Shown in pieces: positions 28,100 through 40,576 of a stretch of DNA of 64,000 nt; the first letter of the stretch is position 1, and each line of letters opens with the position of its first letter. Under the pieces are notes generated by a model. That model ran no database searches and was not told where the DNA came from. It saw only the letters and a program-made list of their open reading frames with translations. Position numbers and translations under genes: made by a program. Source of the DNA: Prunella strophiata (taxonomy: Eukaryota > Chordata > Aves > Passeriformes > Prunellidae); NCBI GenBank assembly GCA_036583965.1, contig JAZBQD010000027.1:25365001-25429000 (forward strand), written 5' to 3'.

Positions 28100-28330
28100 G
28101 GGGTACTCGAGCTCTTTATTGCCAGGGTTTATTAATGACTCCTAATTGATGACCAGTGCCCAGTACCCCTAAGTAAATAACTGCTACGCCTCATTAGCTC
28201 AAGAGACCTTCTCCTGATTTGAGGACTGATCTATGAACACACAAATTGCACTGATTTACCCGAATCTCTTTCTAAATTGATTTAATTAGATCGGTATAAC
28301 CTGTTTCTGTGGGTGCTCTTGAATTTACTT
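28100..28330. promoter_or_regulatory. Possible conserved noncoding segment in intron 4
   Basis: Contains TTATTAATGA, CCTAATTGATGA, CATTAGCTC and TTTAATTAGATC words, all homeodomain-like, plus an inverted repeat GGGGTACT (28100-28107) and AGTACCCC (28162-28169). It looks less degenerate than surrounding intron, but conservation cannot be tested from one sequence. Confidence 0.22.
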
Positions 28331-31300
28331 GGAATCAGTACAATGTACTGTGAGCCAGACTGACCATTTTTTCTATCTTGTTCTCAATTAGAAACATTTG
28401 AGATAATTAGTGATAAGGAAAAAAAAAGTGGTCCTGGCATCACCCAAATTCCTCCTACTGCTGATCCACTTTAGGGCAGGGTATGGTAACTTCACTGTGT
28501 CCATCATTTACAGATCTGCATCCTAAGCCCCAAGCATTTCATTCCACAAAAGAATGTAAGCATTAGTTAGGCATCATTTTAGACACAGTTTGAAATCAAT
28601 GGCACTGCTGCTTTGTTGCTAACTGCTGCTGATGGCAAACTAGGGGTTTATTCAATTTAAAACAAAACCTCTCCTCTTCATACTACACAGCAGCAGCTTG
28701 GAGGGCTTTAATAGTTTGATAAACTGTTCAAAAGGTTCTGGTAAAGAATAAGACAAGTGAACCTGCTTAGGCGACCCTTCAAAATTCTGCACCTGTAGTC
28801 TTATCTCTCTCCTGGTGCAAGCTGAGGTTGTGGCTCCAGATAAATCAGCAGCCTTTTCCTGCCTTTGGATCAGCAGAATCCTAAAGGGCACATGGTAGGC
28901 TGTGTTTGGCAGAGTAATACCTGCTGAAAAATTGCTTCCAGCAGGCTGTCAGGACTCGGGGCTGATAAGGACTTGAGTTTTAGCTCTTAGTACACAAAAT
29001 AAGGAATTTTTCTCATTTATTCTGGGCTTCTTTAGTGATCCTGTAACAAGAAAATACTAATCCTATCAACAGCACTGGGAAACAAACTAAAGTGGTTTGA
29101 TTTCTATTCAAATTTTTGCAAGCTTGTTGGACCTACCAAGGATAACTGAGTCAATAAAAGAGTCTGCACCAAAGTTTCTTTTCTCAGATAGCAGGTTTTG
29201 AGGGAGCATACACATACACACTGAACTGACAGCACAGGACTTACCCAGAGCAATCAATGTGTTAAAGCTTATCTTGGCTCAAGCTGATCAGTTTTCTTTC
29301 CCCTTAAAATTTTTCATGTTCTTCTTCTACAGAAAATGCCCTATTTTTTTATGATAACATTCTGTTTTATGAAGTATTACTGAATGCTAAGCTTACGTTT
29401 GTCTAAGTAACCACTCACAGCCTCACAAAAGTCACCCTTCTCAGGTACAGCTATGGAATCAATACCTGCTCTAGACAACTTGGATATCAAATCTAATGTT
29501 TAGAGCCACTCCCTCTTTGGTTTATCTGCTTGCAGGTTTGGTACCAGAGCAATTTTGCTGTTTAAGGCTATGCTTCTATAAGCAAAATTATCACACTAGA
29601 GATATGCCTGTACTTGCATGTTTATTCCCTGTTCCAGGAAGAGAATGAACAGTAGACAAAAGGACCAGGAAATGTGAAGCTGTCCAGCTCTATGGGTAGA
29701 TGATGGTGACACTTGCTCATTCCTGTCTTGCAAGGAAGACACTGATGCCTGGCAGTCAAATTGAGCTGATGGACTACATGAGTTTCCACTCTGCCAGCAG
29801 AGTCAGGACACTTCATTCAATCAATTTCAGCAGAACCACCCCATTCCAGCAGTGGGAGACTGCACCTGCCTACAGTCTCATTTGTAAGGACAGCTGTGCT
29901 GTGCTAAACAAACAGCACCTATGTTCCTCATGGTATGTTTGGAAAAAAAGGATTTGCAGCTGTACTCTTGGAAATAAAAACAAACACATGAAAAGATTGA
30001 GGCTGATCAAGTCAACCAGAGCAAAGTCTGTTTTTCTGTACATTAGGCTGTATTTCAAACCCAAGAAAGGGCATAGGCAGCACTTGGGATAACCAAGACT
30101 CTGACAGCACTGTAGGGATTTCCTCTACCCCTAAGAGGAGAGCTTGAACAGGATTTAAATCACAGAGTCAAACTGTGAGATCAAGGATATTGGCTGAGAC
30201 CTGCACTGATGGAAGCAGGGACAAAAAAGGAGCTGGTGGTCAGCAGAAGTGCCACTCTTCAGTGTGTTAAACCAAGGTCACACTTTGGCCACCTCTGCTC
30301 AAGGGCCAGGGCAAGTCAAAGATGTGCTGGCTCTCCGTGCAAGGGGAGGAAGCTGTTTCTGGCCTAAGGACTCCTACTCCACTCTAAAGTGGATTGCAAC
30401 CCTTAGGGAAATGCCTGCATTACTGTCAAGCACACAACTGCCACCCTGCCTGCTTACAACAGCTGCCTCCATTCCTACCTGAGCTCTTTGCAAAGGGTTT
30501 GGAGCCACCTGAGCAACATTTCTGTTCCTTGGTTTGTGACAACAAGTCAAAGAAATGCTGTGCTAGAGTTTTAACTCTTTGGGTAAGTTCTCAGCTTGGA
30601 GACTGCATGTTGAGAAATCAGCGTTCACATTTCCTGGATGTAAAAAGATGCAAGACACTTCATTAAAAAATGGGATCATACACATGTAAATGGGTGACTA
30701 CATGACAGGAAGCACTGTCAAAAATTTATTCTTCTCCGACTGTCCATTTTAACTAAAAATACAATACAGTATTCTAGAATTTCCTCCACAAAATCAGTTA
30801 GGTATTGGTATATTATACCCATGATTAGTAGCCTGAACAGCCAAAAAAATAAACCAAACAAAAACCATCCAGGTGTCCTTATTCAGTATCTAATGTCACT
30901 TACTACTTGCATCTTGACAGTTTTAAATAGCAGCCACTATCGTTCAGTAAATGCAGAGCTGGCTTTTCTAGCTGCAGAGCCTAGAAAAAAATTAATTTGA
31001 TATAAGGCACAAACTGTCCCTGAAGGCAAACATTGTCCAACACTAAAACCTTCACTAACCAGTCCCTAATGAATGTATTGGTAAAGAAATATCTGTTTGA
31101 AAAAGGTAGTGCCTGAATAGCTTTCTATTAAAAATATCCAATATTACCTTTTTTTTTAAGCCATATAACTGAAAAATGGGAAGCTTTGCCCTTCCCCCAC
31201 ATCTTGTGCTAGGGAAAGGTTACTACCTGGCAATGATACAGGCAGATATTGATTTAAATTATTATGGACCTGAAAAGTTCTTTCCTGTCATTTATTATTC

Positions 31301-31332
31301 TGTTGCAGTTGCCACCACACCTGCGCAATATT

Positions 31333-31347
31333 AAAAAAAAAAAAAAA
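31333..31347. repeat. Poly-A tract
   Basis: 15 A about 50 bp past the exon 4 donor. Confidence 0.85.
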
Positions 31348-31396
31348 GACATTAGAAAACCACAGTTTTTATCTGAATTCCAGCACAGATAATCAC

Positions 31397-31482
31397 CTGA
31401 TTATTTCTTCCTCTTGATATAATGAGCTGACGACTGGGCCTCCAAATACAGTTTTGCTTTCCTTTCCCCTCTTCTCTGGTGT
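31397..31482 (-). CDS. ACBD6: ACBD6 coding exon 4 (linker between ACB and ankyrin parts)
   Basis: Encodes residues 121-148, TPEKRGKESKTVFGGPVVSS then LYQEEEII, plus two bases of Arg149. Human ACBD6 has a closely similar linker (PEKKGKE..., FGGPV-SSLY-EE-IREEDKN). The linker is charged and probably flexible except for the FGGPVVSSLY block, which is well conserved and may make a specific contact; that is inference. The acceptor is a long T tract ending ttcag|ACA and the donor is ATCAG|gtgatt. The exon is 86 nt, phase 0 in and phase 2 out. Confidence 0.93.
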
Positions 31483-32138
31483 CTGAAAGAAAAAAAAAGA
31501 TTGGTCCAGCATCCTGGCTCCCATGATATTCCCAACTCTCATTCCCAGCCCTGGCCCCTCAGGACCCACAAGCTGAGCTTCTGTGAGGCAGCATAATATT
31601 CTGTTACTAGATTGCAAAGCTTGCCTTTATAAATCTATTTAATATAGATTTAAAATTAAATTTTATAATGGGCAGCATTTCCAAATGATTTACTCCCAGG
31701 AACTCTAGGATTCTGAATGATTCCCACCATAATAGAAATGAACAATTAGAATAATGATTGATCGATATGGAGCCCCAGGCCTACCTTTTCAAAAAACCAT
31801 CCTGCAGCCTGGGATCTTCAATTGCCTGACTTTACATTGATGCCAGACTTTCAGCAGGGGTAAGTGCTGCTGTCTGAAAGCCTGACCCAATTAGGGGGTG
31901 CAGGGAACCAGAAACCCCAACTCTTCCACAGCATTCAGTATTTTGGTTTTCAGATAAGCAGGCAAAACTGGTTTGGAATTTGCAGCAGCAGTTCCTTACA
32001 GAACCAGCCCATTCATTGCAACTTGCTGCTGCCAGTGGACAGGTCTGAGGCTTTCTGTGATGGCAGTGTCACATTTAGGGTGAAAAAGATCAGGAAGCAA
32101 AGTCCCAGCCTCTTGCAGCTTCTCTGTAGCTGCAATAC

Positions 32139-32580
32139 ACAGAATCACAGAAATCTGGAATGATTTGGGTTGGAAGGGACCTTAAAAATCATCTAGTTTC
32201 ACTCTCCTGTCATGAGCAGGGACACCTTCTGCAGGAGCAGGGTGCTCCAAGCCCCGAGCAACCTGGTCTGGAACACTGCCAGGGATCCAGGGGCAGCCAC
32301 AGCTACTCTGGGCAACCTGTGACAGGGCCTCCCCACCCTCACAGCAGAGAATTTTTTTCTGATACCTAATCTAAACCTTTCAATTTGAAGTCACTCCCCC
32401 CTTGTGCTGTCACTCCAGCTATTGTAAATAGTCTTTCTGCATCTTTCTTGTAGATTCCCTTCAGGTCCTGGAAGGCCACAATTAGATCACCCCAAAGCCT
32501 TCTCTTGTCCATTGAACAATCCCAGTTCTCTCAGCCTTTCCACACAGGAGAGGTGCTCCATCCCTCTCATCAGCTTCATT
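32139..32580 (-). mobile_element. CR1 LINE 3' fragment
   Basis: Begins with the terminal CR1 repeat in reverse complement (ACAGAATCACAGAAATC), followed by GGGTTGGAAGGGACCTTAAA and the CTCTCAGCCT...AGGAGAGGTGCTCC block. About 440 bp, 5'-truncated, same orientation as ACBD6, in intron 3 roughly 660 bp upstream of exon 4. Confidence 0.92.
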
Positions 32581-33290
32581 ACTACCCAAAAGCATTGCTG
32601 TCCCATCACAATTCTATCTAGAAAGATGTTGATTTTTTTAGAATTAAACATGCTTACATTTGTCTTTCTTCCTGCTCTTCAGGCTGCTTTTATTTTAAAT
32701 CAATGTATGAGCTCCCTATAATATATTCACTTTTACATTCTGCCCAGCTTGAGCCAACCAGTTCCACCTTTCAGTTCTCCTGTACCAGCCCAAAGCCATA
32801 ACATTAGGTTTGCAGATATCACAGACATACTTCTTTATAAGGACACATGGAAAGGAAATTGGCTTTGAAGACTATTCCACGGCAAGTAGGCTCTCTCTAA
32901 TTTAGAGCAGAAGGTGACATGAACTTCTCCTTCTTCAAGGGAAAGGGCTTCAGAGTCTTTACAGTGCAGTGCCCCTCTTAAAAAATTATTTAGCAAGGAC
33001 CTTACTGTCTATCAATTATTTCGATTCCACTAATAAAATAAAATTAATTTCAGATCACCTGAAAGTGCATAGAAGAGTTATTCCTATACAATGAAGCTAT
33101 ACTCACTACTAGTCTATCCTGTTTGATACTGAGGGATGATGGGCATTCAATCAGTGCCAGAAACTGCAAAAAATATTTAATCTATACTCTTTTATCTCTG
33201 GCCACTTTAGTTCTTAGTAGTTGCTTTTTTTCCAAGACAGAAAAAACATTTGAAAAAATACATTTAATCTTTCTAGAAGCAGAATTTATT

Positions 33291-33333
33291 AAAAAAAAAA
33301 AAAAAAAGAAAAAAAAAAAAAAAAAGAAAAAAA
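33291..33333. repeat. A-rich tract with G interruptions
   Basis: 43 bp of A with G at intervals, in intron 3; source of a false poly-Lys ORF. Confidence 0.9.
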
Positions 33334-36300
33334 GATTTCTAGGATTAAGTTCACCTTCTTTGCACAATGAATGCATTTCTGCATTTCTACCAAAGATTAA
33401 TCACATTGATTGAGTACACATAAGGTCATTGGGAAACTTCGTGTTAAAGGCTTTCCTAAAAACACTCAGGCAAAAACTTCTCTGGCTTTTAATCCATCTA
33501 CAAGTTACTTTGTCCAAGTAGCTTTTATCTAATCTCTTTCACACAGAAATAGGTAATTCAATATTCAATCTATGAATGTTGAAGCAAGCTTATTCCATCA
33601 CAGTCCTTGATATGTAGAACAAGTTTATGAAGAAGGTCCAGGAAAATATTCTGTTTCCTCAGTATTTAGCCATGAAAACAGAGACAAGGCTCCACCATTC
33701 ATCCTCACAGGGCCTTTCAGAGGGGAATGTGTCCAGGCCTCCCAAAAAAGTGAACTCTGCTGCAGCACAGCTACAAACTGGTTTCTTTCAAGGCAGACAC
33801 AAACTGGTTTCTTTCCAGCTGCCTTTGACAACTTGCCTATCCATGAGCTCATCTGCCCACTTCCAAAATCCTTGCTGCCCAGCCTGCCAGAATTTCCATG
33901 CAATATCTGAGCACAATGTTCCAAACTCGGTGACACAAAAAGTGGAGTAAGAAGCAGCAGTTCCCTCCAAATCACGTCACAGCTACTGACAGCACTGACA
34001 ACAACTGGTGTTTTCATCTGTTGCTCCTCCTGAAGGGATCAGTAACACACAGATGCTCTTTTCCTTCTTAGATATTTTGAAATTTTTTACAGCAAAAGAG
34101 AGCTTTTAGGGCTACTTATATGCAGGTAATGACTCATGAGTTTGAAGTCACATTGCCCCGCAAACCACAATGAAATTAAAAACTGACACTGCAAATTTCC
34201 TGTCTCCTCTGTTAAAAAGGCACTAATAATTACCTATGTGGCTCTCAATTAAGCCAGCTCCATTTCTTTCACTGCTGGCAGCGCTGTCCAGAAGCACTGC
34301 AGATGCACATGGAACTAATAATAGTTAAGGAATAGCATGATCCAGGGCTTCCATAATTTGGAAACTGAACCCAAGGGAGATGACAGCAGTAGCATCTGCA
34401 GTTGGACCATGCAAGAGAGGTGCTGTAGGAAAGGCAAAATTGCTGTGGACTCCATAAGGACAAGACATTGCTCTTAAAATGCCAGTTAAAAACTGTGGGA
34501 ATAAAGAGGAATTTGTGACAGCACGTGAAGGCACCTTGGAGGATTGCACTTGTGTGCCAAACCACAGGCAGTGGTATATAAGAGACAGGGGAAAAGATGA
34601 TAGAGAAGCATAAGACGTGCATTAAACAGTGAAATTTCTCATGTTTTCCCCTTGCCCACTGATTCTTTGTGGCTGGTGTACAATTAAGGCTGATGTCAAA
34701 GTCACTGCTCCTGTGACAGTTAACTTTGGTAGGTGGGTAGGTCTGGCCGGCCAAAACCAGCATAAATCACAGGAAAGTCTGGGCTTCAGTGTGCTGCAAA
34801 CGTACTCCTGAAGAGACATCTTCAACCCCCTTGACTCCAGATGGGCTCAGGGACTGGCACAGGGAACTCCACTAAGCCCAGAACTAGCCTTCTCAAATGT
34901 CACCAGGAATGCCAGGAGAAAAGCCACACTCCTCCAGGAACAGACAGTGGAGCATCCTCGTCCCTGCCTCAGTGTGCTGGATTTGTCAATAACAGCCCAG
35001 CTTGATCCAGGGGACAATGGCATCCTGGCTGGCTGTCACTGCCAATGCTCCTCCAGGCAGCCTCAAAGCCTGACAACCACTTTCGGAACAAAATGGAAAT
35101 ACAGGGACTAATATTTGCTAACATCATTAATTCTTTTTTTCTTCCCCACTCCCCCTTCTTCCTTTATCCACCATGTCAAGATGTATACTTTTAAATTGTT
35201 GTCAGCCATAAAACAGATATCATGTCCCAGTTCAGAGGTTAACATATAATGACAGACACATTAAAAACCCTGTCCAATGCCTCACTGAAAATTTCAGCTC
35301 CATCTTCTCTTCAACAAGACACTGGCTCAAACTCACTTATAAGCTTTAACAATATTAAAGCCTAATCATGATTGAAAAATGAAGGAGAAAGAGAAGATGG
35401 TTTTATCATACTAAGCATTATGGAAATGCAAAACAATTAGAGACAAACATCTTCTTTGTAAGGGTTTTGTCACAAAACTCTCCCATGATCACAACATGAT
35501 CCATTTTTCCTATGGCATGTTTGGGGAGTGGGATGAAAATTATCATTTAAGGGGAGGAGCAGTAGTTTCCTGATGGAGATTGGTTTGGTGGATCACTCTC
35601 TTGCTCTGTCCCTGAAGACAGAACAGGGATGGATTGTTTTTCATTTCCACACCCAAGCTTTGTTTTCAATCTACACAAAACGGGCTACAACAGATTTAAC
35701 AAGATGGCAAATTCATGGGTCCTCCCAATGACCCACTTCAAGCTCAAGAGCCAGAAGTAGCCATACATATGCAAATGAACTCACTCTCAGTGATTAGCTG
35801 GGATGAAATGGGACACAGCTATTTACATGGAGGGCAAGGGACTCTGAATTCTGACAGAAGGAAGGTACAGAAAAGTCCTACAGAAATACTACAAAACAGC
35901 AGGAACAGCACAAGTTTCAGTAAAGCCTTTAAAAAAATGAAAGACCATAATTTTCAGTTAACAGAAGAACTAGATCCCAGGCATGGGTTAAATGTAGGGC
36001 ATCCCAGTTTTATCCAGAGCAACATGGGAACTCTGCCTGGCTGGTTTTGCATGCCCAGACACCCAGCAAACACAGCAATAGTTATTTGGCAAGGCACGTG
36101 GCTGTGTTGCACTGCACATTATCATCCCCCAATTCCCTCACATCTCCCTCTGGCTTTTTTCCACACCCAAAACCTTTAAATAACTTCTCATAAATATTTA
36201 TTTAAGAAGAAGAGAAAGCCATCAGCAAAAAAAGGTTAATCTCATCAAAATACTTATCTTCAAAATTATCCAGGCCAATGCCTTAAAATGGTCAAGACTG

Positions 36301-37319
36301 AGATTTTTCAGCACCAGGCACCATGGAAACAGAAAAGTGAGACAACTTAAACGAGAGTGATGTATCAGGGCCTCACACCTGAGCCACCACACTGCATGGA
36401 AGAACTTAGCACTGCTTATTGTATTATTTTCCTCTTCGTCCAAGCCTGATGCAGCTTGAGTCAGAGCAGGGGCTGTATCTAGCTTTGTGGGATGCAGACA
36501 AGGAATAATCCTAATAAAATTACTCCAGTCAAAGCTTCTCAAGCATTTCTGTAGCAGCAAATGCATAGTGCAGATTCCAATCTGCATTTGTGCTGCACAA
36601 TTCACCTTTCTCCAGCTCACCTGTTCATCCAGTGCAGCTGTCAGCCTGGTACATTCCCTGGCTCTCCTGCATGGCCAGGCATAGAACCCAGCCCTGGGGA
36701 CAGGGACACATCACCTTGCTCTGTACCTGTCTGCAAGGTGCACACACAGCAGCACTCTCCTTGGCAGGAATGTGGCAGCCTTCAGCAGCCACCAAAGAAG
36801 CCACCAAAATCTGTCATGGTCTTTCAAAGTGCTGCAGGGCTTTGAAGTGCAACCAAGGGTCCTGAGCCACCAAGCCTGGAGGAGCTGCAGTTGCTGGATG
36901 CTCACAGAGATCTGCTTGGCAGGGGTAGGAGAAACCCTGGCCCATGTCCCAGCTGCCCCAACTACACCTAGGAGGTGTAGGAACTCCAGTCTGCTGTTAT
37001 GGCAGGACAGGTGATGTGCTGGAACCCTGTCAGGCGCACAGGAAGGTACCAGTAAATCCCTGACATGTGCTGATTGAATTGTAATTAAACTGGTATAGTC
37101 TCAGGTGAGAAATTTTACAGAAGACACTTTAGACACAAGAGCAGACCTGCTCTGGTGGCCACCATGCTCCCCTAATGCTCTGGATTAACATTTCTCTATT
37201 TGACGAGCGAGGATTATTGGGGAGAACAACAAGAAAATGCAAATTCTCCTAAAGTTTCAGACACTCGCCCCCCTCCTCTCGCTGTGTGCCACGGCCTGGC
37301 CATCCCCCTGGGAAGGGAA

Positions 37320-37415
37320 CTTGGGCAGAGACTAATTGTATTTGACAGCAGCAATTACACACAAGGCTGGAGATTAGAAGCTCGTTAATTGTGTGTGCCA
37401 TAATTGCTGCCGTCT
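37320..37415. promoter_or_regulatory. Candidate homeodomain-bound enhancer with a 10-bp inverted repeat
   Basis: Four TAATTG/CAATTA cores occur within about 75 bp (37333, 37352, 37386, 37401). A perfect inverted repeat, GCAGCAATTA at 37348-37357 and TAATTGCTGC at 37401-37410, flanks 43 bp. TAATTG is a common core for LIM- and other Antp-class homeodomain proteins. The LIM-homeobox gene LHX4 is the neighbour of ACBD6 on its 3' side in mammals, so an enhancer inside an ACBD6 intron would be plausible. Function and conservation are inferred, not shown. Confidence 0.35.
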
Positions 37416-38207
37416 TTTCCTTTGCTAGTTAAGGCCAGTGCCAGGAGAGCCAAGGGGAGGAGGGTGCTCTCCACCCCAAACGCAGGTGGTCCGAAGATGA
37501 GAGCCCTGGGACGGGGAGGGGATGTCCCTTGTCCCCGCACGCCGCGGGAGGCTCCTGACCCCGTAACAATGCGGGAGGCTCCTCCGGCAGCGCGGCTAAT
37601 GAGGCGTGAAATGAGGACAAACAATGTTCCCTTCCAAAGGTATTTTCCACCTGTATCCTCCTGACTTTACAGCTCGGCTGAACTTCACGCTACCTGCGGC
37701 AGGAGCGAAGGCAAATATTAACCCTTTGGGTGTGATGCTACCACAGGAAATATATCTTTAACCACTTACAAAATTAGGCGTTGTTTGACACTGTTTAAAT
37801 TAATAAAATCCTTCCTTCCTGACTAAGACATGAGCTCAGCATTTCTCACTCTCTTTACTGACCACTGTAAGGCAGTAACACCCAAATAAGATACAAATCC
37901 CTCCTGGCTGATGGCAGCCTCTGCAAAGCCACCTCTCACAAAAGGCTGCCCCACACCAGCCCTATTAATGACTGTCATAAACAGAATATTTTAATATTCC
38001 TCGCTCAACAATCCTTCTTGGCTCCCAGCAGCAGCTCGGCCCCAGCGTGCACATGATTCAGCACCTGGAGCCTTTTCAAGAGCCCACTGAGGATCTGAAC
38101 AATCTGAGCAAACCAAACTGCCCCTGAAAAATGCCAGCGCAATCTGCAGGATAACGTGGGGTTGAGGTGGGCTTTTTTTTAAAATTTTATTTTTGGTGGT
38201 TTCGTTT

Positions 38208-38252
38208 TTGTTTTTTTTTTTTGTTTTGTTTTGTTTTGTTTTGTTTTGTTTC
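38208..38252. repeat. TTTTG microsatellite
   Basis: A T run followed by about six GTTTT units, in intron 3. Confidence 0.9.
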
Positions 38253-40511
38253 AAATATTGAAGGAGCAGTTTAAGTAATATTCCAATAATGTGTACGTAA
38301 AGTTTTCCAGTTCTTTTAAGTCTCATCACAGAATTTCCCTTCCAAAAAAACAATTTAAGACAGGGAAAATATTTTCCAGATTACAGTCAAAAAATAAAAA
38401 CCAACATACTATAAGTAATGTCATAGTTAAACAGTACTGTGATCTAAAGGAAAGCCTTGCAGATTACTCATTTAACTATAACGACTTAATTAATAACTGC
38501 ACCATAATCACAGTTGGAAATTAGTAGTAAAGACAGACAGGGGAAGGGAAATAAATGGAAAATGTGTAACATAATTTTGAGCAAGTCTTATGCTTGCTAG
38601 GAGCTGTGATTTCATGACTCACTGTACACATTTTAGCATATGTGTAGAAGGAAATAATATGCTCAAAAAAAAAAAGCCCTAAAGCAGTGGCTTCCCACAG
38701 TTTTTGGTTTGTGGAGCACTTTTTTAAAAGGAAAAGCAGGCATAGAGGTGGCAAGCACAAGACCACCAGCAGGCTCTTTTCCTCACATTCTTTTCATGGA
38801 CTCTGCCAAAACTTGCATATTCCCAGTGCCTGCAGCCCAAAGGGTGAAGTGAGTGGTGTTGTTTGGACCCTTCCAGCATGAAGGAAACCAGGTCAGCCCT
38901 GGAGCAATCAATCCCTTCTGTCCCATCACCCGTATGAAAATCCCCCAAGCAGAGGGGACCAAGCTATAGACACAAACACACCCTGTGCTGTAATTGTTGG
39001 ATGTTTTTACACATTTAATACAAGACATAGATTTGCACAGACATCTGTAGGAGCAAGAAATATATTTTGAGCTAAGCTGGAAATACTGAACAACTCCATG
39101 GCTTGGGATGAAACAGGTGCTCTGAAGCCTGAAAACTGAAGGCAACCCTAACTTTGGATAAATCAAGGACATCAGCAGCCATCCTCTGCTTTCTGGAGTG
39201 ACACTGGGCCACACATCACTGCAGAGGCCAACATCCTCCACTGGCAACAGGAACAGCTCTGAGCCTGCTAGAGCAGTGCCATGGACATTTGCTCCCTGCA
39301 GCACATCTCAGTCGGTGAAGGCAGAGGGTGGATTTATGAGGTCTGCAGGCACAGGAATGGCAGAATGAAGAGATCTTCACTGGTCCCAAGCAGGAACAAG
39401 GAGGTTTCCAAATGTACAGTGCAACCCTTGGCAGGCTCAGCCAGAGGGATGCAGGCTCTGGAAGGAGCAGCCCTTAGTGCTGAGCACTGAGGCTGTGCCT
39501 GAGCTTTTCTCTGCCTTTGTGTTGGCTAGTTCAGTACAAAGAACCTACAGGATGCTCCAGAGACGTTTCAGGAGTGCCACCTTTCCTTGGAATAAGTGTA
39601 ATTTGGTACAACAGTGTCCAAGTATGCAAGTAGGGGACAATAGCTGCCCTTTTAACAGAAAACTTATTCCAATCTAAGAGACAAATAGCATTTACATGAC
39701 ATTAACCAATCTGTCAGTTAACATCCAAACAAAATCTTAATCTCCAGTAATTACACTCAATACTTCCTTGATATTTCCTGTAAAGAGCAAGCTAAACAGA
39801 GCCATTTAACCTTTTTCTACTTCAAAAAGCAGTATTTCACTAAAGAAACAGCTTACTTATGCTATAGCTTATGTTGTACACAAAACAATTACAGCTGGTT
39901 TCTCCTACCCAAAAGCATATGCTATTTTTAATTAACACACTGTTTCTTGTAAACCAGCCTTTGCCCAGCCATGTGAAACAACAGAGAGCACAGATCCTTC
40001 CTGAGTTTAAATACTTTCAAGTAAATGTCTACAGCTCCACACCTAAACATCAATGCATTACATATTACACAGTAAGATAAACCTGCAATTTCTACCCAAG
40101 TTCCTGAATTTTTAAGAGCCTCTGACACAGCAAGCTGAGAGTCTTGCAACAGCTTCAATTACTTGGAAAAATCAGATTTTTTTGTAATTAGAGGTTGAGT
40201 CCTTCCCAATTTAAAGCAGTCAAGCTGCCTGCCCAGCCTGGTGGGTTGCTGGCCAAAATAGGAGCAGCAGTTTCAGGAGCAGAGCAAGCAAGAGAGCAGC
40301 AGAGCAAGTCAAAGCCCCCCTCTGGAATGACCACCAAGTGCCACAAGCAGAGGAGTCAGTCCTGCTCCTCCCACCCTCACTCACCACGTCACTTGGCTAT
40401 CCCACGAGACAGGATTTTCCATGTTTCTGGGCACTCTGGGGAAGCGTTGGGATGCACGGGTGTCAGGAAGGCTCTCTGCTGCTCAGCAAGTGACCTGGGC
40501 AGCAGGAATCA

Positions 40512-40576
40512 TCACAGAACCACAGAATGGTTTGGGTAGGAGAGCACCTCAAAGGTCACCTTATTCCAACCCCAGC
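40512..40576 (-). mobile_element. CR1 LINE 3' terminal fragment (short)
   Basis: Only the last 65 bp or so of a CR1 copy: CACAGAACCACAGAATGGTT followed by the TTCCAACCCC block. It is severely truncated. Confidence 0.8.

Larger units (their letters stand above)
21811..31396 (-). other. ACBD6: ACBD6 intron 4
   Basis: A 9.6-kb phase-2 intron. Mostly unique sequence. Two locally CpG-containing GC-rich patches occur near 25780-26060 and 26400-26480, next to AT-rich segments with homeodomain-like TAAT cores (about 26090-26270 and 28100-28330). A poly-A tract lies at 31333-31347, close to exon 4. No exon or repeat family was recognised in the remainder. Confidence 0.85.

Noticed and set aside
33773..33817. 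Direct repeat of an ACAAACTGGTTTCTTTC word
   Set aside because: Two copies 28 bp apart only; a local slippage duplication with no sign of function.
34269..34763. 164-codon open frame on the minus strand in intron 3
   Set aside because: Cys/Ser/Leu-rich with no recognisable family; consistent with chance in an intron.
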